From assembly GCF_000686845.1 (NCBI RefSeq), contig NZ_JMLS01000004.1, positions 335,783-399,782 of the forward strand: a stretch of 64,000 nt of DNA. Reading direction: 5' to 3'. Positions 47,817 through 55,791 of the stretch are shown in pieces. The notes under the pieces are model-generated. The model saw only the letters and a program-made list of their open reading frames with translations, did no database searches and had not been told where the DNA came from. Source of the DNA: Paenibacillus sp. UNC451MF. Its GTDB lineage: Bacteria > Bacillota > Bacilli > Paenibacillales > NBRC-103111. The stretch's first letter is position 1. Each line of letters starts with the position of its first letter. The translations under genes and the position numbers were made by a program.

Positions 47817-48710
47817 TTATTCCTTTAATTGATCTTGGTTGATGACCAACTCTCCATTGGTCCACAAGCCTCTTCTAACGGTCCCGTCTGAACGGGTTTG
47901 TACTCCGTAGCCATGTTCTAAATTGTACTCCCAATGCCCCTCGAATTTGGCTCCGTCTTTCCATTTGTAAGTGCCCTTTCCATGGAATAAGCCATCTTTC
48001 CAATCTCCTTGATATGAATCTCCATTGGCAAAATGCTTCACACCAACTCCATGCTCCACATCTCGGCTCCATTGTCCCAAGTAGCGGGTTCCATCCGGCC
48101 AGCAATAGACACCTTCGCCATGCTTCAATCCATTCCATATTTGTCCTTGATAACTTTCTTGATCATTTATTTCTACATGCTGCTCATTTTCGATTCGCTC
48201 CCTCCAAACCGTTGCATATTCCCGATCATCGATCCCAAGGATTTGACCTTTCATATCGTAATATTCTTGCTGCTTTATACTGGCAAGGCTGAAATTCTGG
48301 GGTTCCATGTACAATGGATTGGCCACATACCGATCGTCAATATAGGTTTTATAAAACCATTCCGTCAAATCGTACATACGGAATAAAAGTCGTTTTACTT
48401 CCAGAAGATCAAGAAGCAGTTCACTCTCTCTTGGATCGAAATATTCCAACTGCTTTAGCAGGGAGACAAACGGAGGAGGGATAATTTCGTTGCAGATCAA
48501 CGTCTCCAGTAAAGTCATAGGTTCATCCGAAGTTGCTGATAATTCCTCCATGATTATTATTTGGGTTACGAAGCTTCGACCCAGCCGTTGAAGTGAGTTA
48601 AGTGATAGAAGAGGATTGCTGTCTACAAATTGCTCGGCATTGGCTGCTAAAGCATACAGCTCCGGAAGCTTCTCTTGCATAAAATCAAAATTTGATTTTG
48701 ATTTATTCAC
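47817..48710 (-). CDS. MORN-repeat protein with helical N-terminal domain
   Basis: A 297-residue protein. Residues 1-125 are helical and recall DUF4145/HsdR-like segments (LQRLGRSFVTQIIIMEELSA, LLETLICNEIIPPPFVSLLKQLEYFDPRES). Residues about 187-285 contain four MORN repeats (YQGQIWNGLKHGEGVYCWPDG, YLGQWSRDVEHGVG, YQGDWKDGLFHGKG, FEGHWEYNLEHGYG). MORN repeats mediate protein or lipid contacts. GTG start. Function unknown. Confidence 0.8.
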   Translation of the reverse strand: MNKSKSNFDFMQEKLPELYALAANAEQFVDSNPLLSLNSLQRLGRSFVTQIIIMEELSATSDEPMTLLETLICNEIIPPPFVSLLKQLEYFDPRESELLLDLLEVKRLLFRMYDLTEWFYKTYIDDRYVANPLYMEPQNFSLASIKQQEYYDMKGQILGIDDREYATVWRERIENEQHVEINDQESYQGQIWNGLKHGEGVYCWPDGTRYLGQWSRDVEHGVGVKHFANGDSYQGDWKDGLFHGKGTYKWKDGAKFEGHWEYNLEHGYGVQTRSDGTVRRGLWTNGELVINQDQLKE

Positions 48711-48882
48711 CGTGCACCTGCCTCTTTTTCAAATATTCTTTATATGTATTCTTGCTGATCCATAATTTCCCTTTTAATTCTTCTGCAACACAAGTAAAAA
48801 CTATATTTGGGCGAAGAGTCCAAACACACGATACGGGACAGTCATACATTAGTCATATGACCCATTGAAGGAGGTTGATGAT

Positions 48883-48975
48883 ATGAGCGACGGAATCGGT
48901 TTTGGTTCCTCTTCCTCGATATTAGTTCTATTTATACTTTTAATCATAGTCGGTGGCGCCCTTCTGTTCTTTTAA
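48883..48975 (+). CDS. YjcZ-type small hydrophobic sporulation-associated protein
   Basis: A 30-residue ORF with an excellent site AAGGAGG 8 nt before the ATG. The product is a Gly/Ser-rich head (MSDGIGFGSSSS) plus one hydrophobic helix (ILVLFILLIIVGGALLFF), the pattern of YjcZ-family miniproteins from Bacillaceae, several of which are spore-associated. It is followed by a strong terminator. Confidence 0.8.
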   Translation: MSDGIGFGSSSSILVLFILLIIVGGALLFF

Positions 48976-48993
48976 TTCGGGGTTTATCTGCAT

Positions 48994-49026
48994 TGAAAAA
49001 GGAGCTGCAGCAGCAGCTCCTCGTCT
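48994..49026. terminator. Bidirectional terminator
   Basis: Perfect GGAGCTGC / GCAGCTCC stem (49001-49008, 49013-49020). Plus strand continues TCGTCTTT; minus strand TTTTTC. It serves the YjcZ-type gene and the convergent HTH-ATPase gene. Confidence 0.85.
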
Positions 49027-49030
49027 TTAA

Positions 49031-50134
49031 TTAGTTTATAGGATGAACACGGATGTGCAGGTTAGGATAAGCCTTCGAAACCTCTGACGCTCTTTTTTCT
49101 AATTGTTGTATCTCGAAAGGAATATTGAACAGCTCATGTTCCGGTTCCAAAGTAATGCTCGTTCCTGTCTCCTTAGTAGAGCCCACGCTCATTACTCCCG
49201 TTTGCGGAATGCCATGCTTATAATCCTGTCTGAAAATGCTCCCTTCTCTTCTTATTTCAACAGATAGCTTGTGGGACAAGGCGTTGACGACAGCTACGCT
49301 AATTCCTTTCTCACCACCAGGGGCAAAAAACGGTGCACTCAAGCTCGGCCTCTGTATATCGGTTAATACCGTCTGAACGTTAGGCTTACTGCTATTGGAG
49401 AGTACGCTCACTGGTATGCCCCGGCCGTTATCAGCTACTGTAACCATTGAACCGGCATGCACAATAATGTCTACTTCCGTACAGTAACCAGCTTGGTGCT
49501 CTAAAATACTGTTTTCCAATAATGCCCACACCAATACATGAGGGTCGTAGGATTGTACATCTTTCCCTAAATATCTTTCAGCATGCTCTCTGGCTTCTAC
49601 CATATCTAAGTAGCCGCTCGTATCTGCAAGTTCGTTGGCGGCAGCCAATAGCAATAGCACGGGAAGCACTCGATGAGGAGGCAAGCTGTAATCCCCTCCC
49701 CGTTCTTCTTGAATGAGAAGGTCAGAGCCAATTAGCGCCTTCATGTGATGATACAGCTGTCCCGTGGTCCCCATGTGGAGCTGTTCAACGAGATCGTTCC
49801 CTGAAGCTGGTCCTTTTAGAACTGATCTCAAAATATCCAAGCGCTGCTTGTTGCCGAGAGCCGACAAAATCTTGGCCAATTTCTCCCCATCTTGGGTTAA
49901 TAGTGCACTTACCTGCTGCTCATGAGCTTCCCATTTATATTTCAGTGTTTCATTGCGATACTGACCTGAGTAGTAAATCATGCCTTCACTAGAGGTACCT
50001 TCATTATCCTGCTCGTTGCTTATGGTTCCCATCCGTCCTGTTTCACCGATGCTAAGCTGCTGACGGACAAGCTTTTGCAAATCATTCATTTGTTGTTTCA
50101 ACTCATCCAATTCAAGTAATACATCGCGAGTCAA
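49031..50134 (-). CDS. ArsR-type HTH fused to a GyrB-like GHKL ATPase domain
   Basis: A 367-residue fusion. Residues 1-27 form a short coiled coil; about 80-150 are an ArsR-type winged helix (LAKILSALGNKQRLDILRSVL, GTTGQLYHHMKAL); about 195-365 follow the GyrB/ParE ATPase domain closely (ENSILEHQAGYCTEV, VTVADNGRGIP, SVAVVNALSHKL, TGTSITLEP). The nucleotide-binding Asn (208) and Asp (235) are kept, but the position of the catalytic Glu of GyrB (Glu42 in E. coli) is Ala204, so ATP binding without turnover is suggested. TTG at 50134 is 8 nt after GGAGG. Tandem 8-bp repeats lie just upstream. Confidence 0.88.
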   Translation of the reverse strand: MTRDVLLELDELKQQMNDLQKLVRQQLSIGETGRMGTISNEQDNEGTSSEGMIYYSGQYRNETLKYKWEAHEQQVSALLTQDGEKLAKILSALGNKQRLDILRSVLKGPASGNDLVEQLHMGTTGQLYHHMKALIGSDLLIQEERGGDYSLPPHRVLPVLLLLAAANELADTSGYLDMVEAREHAERYLGKDVQSYDPHVLVWALLENSILEHQAGYCTEVDIIVHAGSMVTVADNGRGIPVSVLSNSSKPNVQTVLTDIQRPSLSAPFFAPGGEKGISVAVVNALSHKLSVEIRREGSIFRQDYKHGIPQTGVMSVGSTKETGTSITLEPEHELFNIPFEIQQLEKRASEVSKAYPNLHIRVHPIN

Positions 50135-50165
50135 ACCAACCACCTCCGAAAATTTAATTGTGAAG

Positions 50166-50189
50166 TTACGTTATTACGTTATTACGTAA
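50166..50189 (-). repeat. Three tandem 8-bp repeats before the HTH-ATPase gene
   Basis: TTACGTTA, TTACGTTA, TTACGTAA in direct succession, 32-55 bp upstream of the start. The last copy is itself part of the palindrome TTACGTAA. Likely binding sites, possibly for the encoded regulator. Confidence 0.5.
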
Positions 50190-50245
50190 TTTAATAATAA
50201 CATTTATATATTATTTTGTAAATACTTCTAAATGGCCGCTTTCCC

Positions 50246-50284
50246 CAAAAAATAACCCTCGATCCACTAAGGAACCCGAGGGTA
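50246..50284 (-). terminator. Intrinsic terminator of spoVB-like gene
   Basis: ACCCTCG / CGAGGGT stem (50255-50261, 50277-50283), then ATTTTTT on the minus strand. Confidence 0.85.
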
Positions 50285-50290
50285 TTTCAG

Positions 50291-51850
50291 CTACATTTTA
50301 GTAAAAAAACCTTTGGTTGAACTGCTTCGATCCATTAATTTCAAAGTATTAGTTGCCATGAGGGATAGGACGTACATCAGAAGAGAGATAAGAATAGATC
50401 CTGTAACCACCCAAGGAAGAGGATATCCAGCATGATTCATGAAAACATAAGCCCCTTGCCCCCCGATAGCCATAATCGTTAAGCATAGCGCAGTTTTTAT
50501 GTAATGCCGGATATCCAAGGAAATCCCGATAAAAGTAGAGATGGATAAAAAGTTAAGCATTGTGATAATACAAATCCCAAAGTTGATGCCGGTAGCAACT
50601 CCGTATATCCCCCACTCCGAGCCAAAGATATACATCGCTATCGCTTGCAGTAATGTGCTCATTATAAAATTCCACATCACCGTCTTGACTTTTCCGATCC
50701 CCAGCAATACGGCATGAAACGGTTCTTCAAAATAGTGAAGCAGGAAAAAAGGCGCCAATAGCTTCAGCAAATTCCCGGCTTCCGGTGCATGGTACATAAC
50801 GGTAGTCAACGGAACCGCCCACATATACAGTACAAGCGTACAAGGCGCTCCAATCATGAAAGCAAGTCGGATCGCTTGATCGATTCTCTGATGAATCAGC
50901 TTCCGATTATACGTTGCATGGGCTTCACTTATTGAAGGCATAAGCGCAGCAGATAATGAATGCATGATGAAGGTCGGGAACATTAGCAATGGAAATGCGT
51001 AACCGGCAAGTAAACCGTATTGTTTAGTCGCAAGAGCTGTTCCTACTCCTGCTACCGCCAAGCTTTTGATAACAAGTGCAGGCTTAATCGCTCTGTAAAT
51101 CGAATGAATGAAGCCTTGTCCTGTCGTTGGCAGCCCGATATTTAGCAACTCATATAAGGTTTGTTTTTTACTTGGGATTTCTTGAGACGATGACTGCCTG
51201 CTGCGTATTTTCTTTTTGTGCAGTGAATACATGATCATTAAGTAAACTAATCCGCCGCCTTCTCCAAGGACGGTGCAGATCATTGCTCCCGCCGCCGCAT
51301 ATTCGATTCCGTAAGGCAGCAGCATTTGGACAACTCCAACCAGCAAAGAAATATGCACGATGTTTTCGATAACGTCCGAGATGGCAATAGGCTTCATGTT
51401 CTGCTTACCGCGAAAGTATCCTTTAAGGACCGAGGATATGGCTACAAGAGGGGTGATGGGAATAATAGCCAGCATTGCATAATAAGCTCTTTGGTCCGCC
51501 AGAATCAGGGACGCGATAGGCTTGGCGCCAAAGAAGCTCCCGAGCGTTAACACAACACTAAGCGTTACCGTTAAGCTTAACGATACTTTCAGAATTCTTT
51601 TTATCTTTGCCTCGTCATCCTGGGCCTCTGCTTCAGCTACCAGCTTGGAGATGGCAACCGGCAGTCCAAGACTCGTTAACGTGATCATCATGGGTACGAG
51701 TGGATGAGCCATCATTAATAGTCCGATACCTTCTGGTCCTAAATAACGAGCTAGAATGATGCTGTTAATAAATCCTAATATTCTGGTTATAAAAGCGGCT
51801 GCAGTGAGAATAAATGTACCACGTACAAATGACGAGTCCTTTTTGTCCAT
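50291..51850 (-). CDS. spoVB: Stage V sporulation protein B-like lipid flippase (MOP superfamily)
   Basis: A 519-residue polytopic protein with 12-14 hydrophobic segments of the polysaccharide transporter/MurJ-like family. Its start, FVRGTFILTAAAFITRILGFINSIILARYLGPEGIGL, matches SpoVB, which is needed for spore cortex synthesis. Paralogues (e.g. YtgP, YkvU) exist in spore formers, so the exact name carries some doubt. ATG with GGAGAGGAAGG upstream. Own terminator. Confidence 0.88.
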   Translation of the reverse strand: MDKKDSSFVRGTFILTAAAFITRILGFINSIILARYLGPEGIGLLMMAHPLVPMMITLTSLGLPVAISKLVAEAEAQDDEAKIKRILKVSLSLTVTLSVVLTLGSFFGAKPIASLILADQRAYYAMLAIIPITPLVAISSVLKGYFRGKQNMKPIAISDVIENIVHISLLVGVVQMLLPYGIEYAAAGAMICTVLGEGGGLVYLMIMYSLHKKKIRSRQSSSQEIPSKKQTLYELLNIGLPTTGQGFIHSIYRAIKPALVIKSLAVAGVGTALATKQYGLLAGYAFPLLMFPTFIMHSLSAALMPSISEAHATYNRKLIHQRIDQAIRLAFMIGAPCTLVLYMWAVPLTTVMYHAPEAGNLLKLLAPFFLLHYFEEPFHAVLLGIGKVKTVMWNFIMSTLLQAIAMYIFGSEWGIYGVATGINFGICIITMLNFLSISTFIGISLDIRHYIKTALCLTIMAIGGQGAYVFMNHAGYPLPWVVTGSILISLLMYVLSLMATNTLKLMDRSSSTKGFFTKM

Positions 51851-51962
51851 GTCGCCTTCCTCTCCATATCTATATACTTAAATTGATATATATTCGGAAA
51901 GGATAGCTTGTATGCGAACAAGCCGTTATACGATGGTAACCTGTTTTAACGGGTACATAATG

Positions 51963-51993
51963 AAAAAAAATAAACCCGCAGTATCTGCGGGTT
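51963..51993 (-). terminator. Intrinsic terminator of GH95 gene
   Basis: Perfect AACCCGCA / TGCGGGTT stem (51973-51980, 51986-51993) followed on the minus strand by TATTTTTTTTC. Confidence 0.9.
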
Positions 51994-52009
51994 ATATGCA
52001 TTATCTATA

Positions 52010-54187
52010 CTAAGATTTAACGGAACCGAAGGAGTTGATTGAAGTCTCCTGAGCCGGAACCGGAGCTACCCATAGTACTGGCTTTTCGCCTTGCGGATAA
52101 AGGACAACATGTTCTCCTTGCTTCAAATCGATCTCAATAGAGCCGTCTTCCAATCGATTTATGGTATACTCTTTAGTTCCTGATGCTTCTATTGGACCTG
52201 TGATATCCGTTTGGAGGCGCAAAGGCTCTCCTGCCTCACTATAGACCACAATAAATTGTGTCACCCCTTCCTTCCGTACCGCACTGATCCGGAAGCCACC
52301 TTCTGCGCGCATATCATGGAAAGCTGCATCCTGCCAATGCTTGGGCACCGCAGGGAATACACGAACCTTATCCCCCCAGCTTTGCAGCAGCAAATCATGA
52401 ATCGAAGCTGCTGCCGAGAGTGGAGTTTCAATAACTGGGCCCGACTCCATATACATCGTATTTGGCTTCAAATATTGCTTCATAAAATCATTCAGGCACT
52501 GTACTGCTTCATCCGCCCTTCCCATACTTGAATAAATGGAGGAAGCTCCCGTATAGGAATAGCCTTGCAGTGCACCCTTGAATCCGATCCAATGATGGAG
52601 CGACTTTAAGATGATGTCCCGATGCTCCTCCTGTTCCCAACTCATCAGGTAGAGCGGGTAAATCATAAAGAGATGAGAATAATGACGGTGCGATATGGCA
52701 AGCGGCACATCTTTGCCGATCATAAACCCGGTTTCATCCTGTGGATAATCCGCCAATCTCTCAAGAACATCTCTCCATCTCGGAATGAGCGGATCGTCTA
52801 GTTCAAGTCTTTGACAAATAAATTGCAAAGTCTGGGATCCCCAGCGAAGCAAAGACAAATCGTAATTGCAATCTTCCGCTTTATCCGGGTATTCCGGAGA
52901 GATAGCTAGTGGAAGGTGCAGCCTTCCATCCTCTCCTTCTTCTAACAAGTGAAGGTAATAATTAATACTTCTTCGAAGAAGCGGATATACTTTGTCCCGC
53001 AGCATCGTTTCGTCCATACTATAACGGTAGTGCAACCAGTAATTATGGCAAATCCACGGTAAATTGCCCAGCTCTTCTCCCGCATTTCGAATGCCATCGT
53101 AGCTCGAAGAACGACCTATAGCGGCTGAATCGTGTCGGTATGGTTCAGGCACATTCCCAATCAAATTGTCCAGATTGTTCTCCAAAAACCGGGTAAGCGA
53201 TTCCCCCAGGTGAAGCCTTCCCGAAGCATATACAGGCCAATAAGTGAGCTGTACGTTCAGATTCCACCATATTGCCGGCCATGGCGTTTCAATATAAAAC
53301 CACGGTCCCATTAAGTCCAGCAGCGGACGGTCCGAACGTGTCCCGGATGCCAGCTTGTACATCTGAATCCAGTACAGGCTCTCAAGACGTGTGTCCGGTA
53401 TGGAGAGGAAGCTCTCAGGATAATAACGATGCCACCAGGCGCGATGACTCTCAATCAGTGCTTCAAGCCCCGTCTTATCGGCTGTCTCAACAGCCTTAAT
53501 AGCTTCTTCACGGCCTCCTAACTCAGGGAATGAAGAACCTACACTAAGGTATAATACCCGGCTCCCATTGTCAGCATTAAGGGCAGATTTCCAGGCTGTT
53601 GCAAATTCTCCGCCTGCTGTAAGTGATTGAACAGTAACTTCGACCCCATTCACATAACTTGTCACATGCGGCGGATTGTTATCTATAATCGTTTCTTTGC
53701 GCTTAACTTGTCTCGGATTGATGGGTCTTTCAGGAATGAAGCTCCACGAGCATTCATTTTCTCCCTTATCCGCTCGCCACTCCACTACAATCACATGTTG
53801 GTCGGTATGAACGAACGATCTCCATTCAATTTTGCCATTATCCGTTTGAATAGTTCCAGTAGCTTCGGCGTTCCATAAGATCATGCGAACTGAGCTATCT
53901 TGAATTCGACCTACCGTCTTTAGCACCAGCTTGCCGATAGGCAGTCTGTGTTTTCCGTAAATCGCCGAACCGGTCTCCTGCCTCTCTGTCACATCACTTC
54001 TACCAATATCCCACTGAACTTCATTATCCTTCTGACTGTATAACATCGCTCCAAGCAAACCATTTCCTATAAAAGCGCCGCTCTCCCATTCGGATGGAAG
54101 TGAGTTCCATACCAGATCATGTCGCGACAAAAAAGATTCCCATTCCCTAGGCTCCATGGTTTGAAGCGCTAATTGCTGTTGCAGCAT
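52010..54187 (-). CDS. Glycoside hydrolase family 95-type alpha-L-fucosidase
   Basis: A 725-residue cytoplasmic enzyme. N-terminal beta-sandwich (LVWNSLPSEWESGAFIGNGLLGAMLYS), an (alpha/alpha)6 barrel with the family-diagnostic PAIWWNLNVQLTYWPVY (Asn pair used for water activation in GH95) and LPLAISPEYPDKAEDCNYD, then a C-terminal beta domain. GH95 enzymes hydrolyse Fuc-alpha-1,2-Gal; some members act on L-galactosides. ATG with GGAGG upstream. Confidence 0.87.
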   Translation of the reverse strand: MLQQQLALQTMEPREWESFLSRHDLVWNSLPSEWESGAFIGNGLLGAMLYSQKDNEVQWDIGRSDVTERQETGSAIYGKHRLPIGKLVLKTVGRIQDSSVRMILWNAEATGTIQTDNGKIEWRSFVHTDQHVIVVEWRADKGENECSWSFIPERPINPRQVKRKETIIDNNPPHVTSYVNGVEVTVQSLTAGGEFATAWKSALNADNGSRVLYLSVGSSFPELGGREEAIKAVETADKTGLEALIESHRAWWHRYYPESFLSIPDTRLESLYWIQMYKLASGTRSDRPLLDLMGPWFYIETPWPAIWWNLNVQLTYWPVYASGRLHLGESLTRFLENNLDNLIGNVPEPYRHDSAAIGRSSSYDGIRNAGEELGNLPWICHNYWLHYRYSMDETMLRDKVYPLLRRSINYYLHLLEEGEDGRLHLPLAISPEYPDKAEDCNYDLSLLRWGSQTLQFICQRLELDDPLIPRWRDVLERLADYPQDETGFMIGKDVPLAISHRHYSHLFMIYPLYLMSWEQEEHRDIILKSLHHWIGFKGALQGYSYTGASSIYSSMGRADEAVQCLNDFMKQYLKPNTMYMESGPVIETPLSAAASIHDLLLQSWGDKVRVFPAVPKHWQDAAFHDMRAEGGFRISAVRKEGVTQFIVVYSEAGEPLRLQTDITGPIEASGTKEYTINRLEDGSIEIDLKQGEHVVLYPQGEKPVLWVAPVPAQETSINSFGSVKS

Positions 54188-54233
54188 TTTCCTGTCCCTC
54201 CTATGAAAAATAAAAGTTACCCGCTTCTATTCT

Positions 54234-54274
54234 AAAGCTTGGATATGATTAAGAAATGGTCGATCCAAAGCTTT
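54234..54274. repeat. Inverted repeat upstream of the GH95 gene
   Basis: AAAGCTTGGAT (54234-54244) and ATCCAAAGCTTT (54263-54274) pair over 11 bp with one bulge. It lies in the divergent region, 50 bp before the GH95 start; possible operator. Confidence 0.4.
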
Positions 54275-54392
54275 ATTTGCATAATGCTAACGTCTTGCAT
54301 TCATTGTGCGGCTAAATCATAGGATAAGCTTGCCAAAACGCGCTGAGAAGTTGATATAATAGTTAAACAACAAGACATAAGGGTGGATTTAT

Positions 54393-54803
54393 ATGGAAGA
54401 TGATCAGTTTATTACATACAAGTTCAGGGAGATCAAAAATCTGCTTTCTTCTTTTTTAACACAAGTTCTTCCTGACTATCATATTTCTCCGATCATGATG
54501 TATTCTTTAGAATTTCTTCGCAAGCATCCGGATTCCAAGGCAGTAGATATCGCCAATGAATTTGGTCTGACGCGTGGAGCTGTTACACAGCTTCTGGATA
54601 AGCTGGAGCAAGAAGATCTCGTTGTCCGCAAACCGCATCCAACAAGCCGAAGAAGCTTGCAAATTCAAATTACACCCAAAGGGAATGAATTGATTAAAAA
54701 TATTTTAAACGCCTACAATAACAAGATAGAACGTTTATTCGCTCATTATTCTCCAGAAGAACTTTCATCATTGAGATTGTTATTGGAAAAATTGCCACTT
54801 TAA
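54393..54803 (+). CDS. MarR family transcriptional regulator
   Basis: A 136-residue winged-helix protein: HPDSKAVDIANEFGLTRGAVTQLLDKLEQEDLVVR is the DNA-binding region and KPHPTSRRSLQIQITPKG the wing. Preceded by TATAAT (54355-54360) and TAGTTAAACAAC, which shares the TAAACA half-site found in the dyad before the next gene. It probably controls the adjacent SDR gene and itself. Confidence 0.9.
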   Translation: MEDDQFITYKFREIKNLLSSFLTQVLPDYHISPIMMYSLEFLRKHPDSKAVDIANEFGLTRGAVTQLLDKLEQEDLVVRKPHPTSRRSLQIQITPKGNELIKNILNAYNNKIERLFAHYSPEELSSLRLLLEKLPL

Positions 54804-54835
54804 ATCCCTTCGCCAGAAGCAAAGGGATTATTCTT
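54803..54835 (+). terminator. Weak terminator after marR
   Basis: AATCCCTT / AAGGGATT stem (54803-54810, 54822-54829) followed by ATTCTT. Confidence 0.55.
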
Positions 54836-54843
54836 GACTACTT

Positions 54844-54892
54844 TGTTTAGATAATATACTGTTTAGTAATTAAACAATATGTCATCTAAACA
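54844..54892 (+). promoter_or_regulatory. Concentric double palindrome in the SDR promoter
   Basis: Outer arms TGTTTAGAT (54844-54852) / ATCTAAACA (54884-54892) and inner arms TGTTTA (54860-54865) / TAAACA (54871-54876) are perfect and share one centre at 54868. A possible -35 (TTGACT, 54834-54839) and -10 (TATACT, 54855-54860) overlap it, though their 15-bp spacing is short. Likely double operator of the neighbouring MarR protein. Confidence 0.65.
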
Positions 54893-54906
54893 TAAGGAGT
54901 GTTATT

Positions 54907-55746
54907 ATGAATAAGATTATAGCTATTACAGGCGCATCTTCGGGAATTGGGTTGGCAACTGCTTTAAAATTAGAGCAAGAGGGCTGGATTGTGTACGCAG
55001 GAACTCGTCATGTAGAACGTGATCGAGAACAATTCGCTAACCACCAGCATCTTCATTTTCTAGAGATGGAGGTCACTCGTCCTGAATCCCTTGAGCAAGC
55101 TTTTTCCGTCATCGAACAAAGCCATGGACACTTGGATGTGTTGTTTTGTAATGCGGGCTATGGTTTTCTAAGATCATTAGGCCAAGCAACCATGGAAGAA
55201 GTACAAGATATATTTAATACCAATGTGTATGGGGTTATGCATTCCATTCGTGCCGCGCTTCCGCTTTTACAAAAAGCAGAAAATGGCCATATTATTGCTA
55301 CTTCAAGTGTAGGAGGATTAGTCGGACAGCCATTAAATGAGATTTACTGTGCTAGCAAGTTTGCTGTGGAAGGGCTATTGGAAAGTATGGCTACGTACTA
55401 CAAGCCCTTGTTTAATATTGAGATAACCTTGCTTGAGCCTGGCGCTATCGCCACTAACTTCGTTAAGACCGTTCTGGATCACGTTGAGAAGACCGGCGGT
55501 GTATTAGACGATGAATATAAACCCATTATCGATGCGTACTTACACAGCTTCAGCACTCGAAACACAGCACCGCAAACTTCTGAATCGGTAGCTGAAGTTG
55601 TCTTTAATCTGATACATTCGGAAACCAAACCGTTGAGAATCCGTACATCCGAAGCTGCCGAAGCCTTCGTAAGCCATAAGGTAAGCACTGATCCTACGGG
55701 TTTAGATGGGGTTTTAAAAATAAGAAAGATGCAATTGAATATGTAG
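54907..55746 (+). CDS. Short-chain dehydrogenase/reductase
   Basis: A 279-residue classical SDR. Cofactor motif TGASSGIG (8-15), CNAGYG (81-86), catalytic Ser133/134, Tyr147 and Lys151 (YCASK). The length and C-terminal helix (FNLIHSETKPLRIRTSEAAEAFV) fit the group often annotated as oxidoreductase acting on small ketones or aldehydes. AAGGAG precedes the ATG. Likely induced through the MarR partner. Confidence 0.92.
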   Translation: MNKIIAITGASSGIGLATALKLEQEGWIVYAGTRHVERDREQFANHQHLHFLEMEVTRPESLEQAFSVIEQSHGHLDVLFCNAGYGFLRSLGQATMEEVQDIFNTNVYGVMHSIRAALPLLQKAENGHIIATSSVGGLVGQPLNEIYCASKFAVEGLLESMATYYKPLFNIEITLLEPGAIATNFVKTVLDHVEKTGGVLDDEYKPIIDAYLHSFSTRNTAPQTSESVAEVVFNLIHSETKPLRIRTSEAAEAFVSHKVSTDPTGLDGVLKIRKMQLNM

Positions 55747-55756
55747 TAGACAGGAG

Positions 55757-55781
55757 CGCTATCTGCCAAGATAGCGTTTTC
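55757..55781 (+). terminator. Intrinsic terminator of the SDR gene
   Basis: CGCTATCT / AGATAGCG stem (55757-55764, 55769-55776), then TTTTCT. Confidence 0.85.
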
Positions 55782-55791
55782 TAATTACCCA

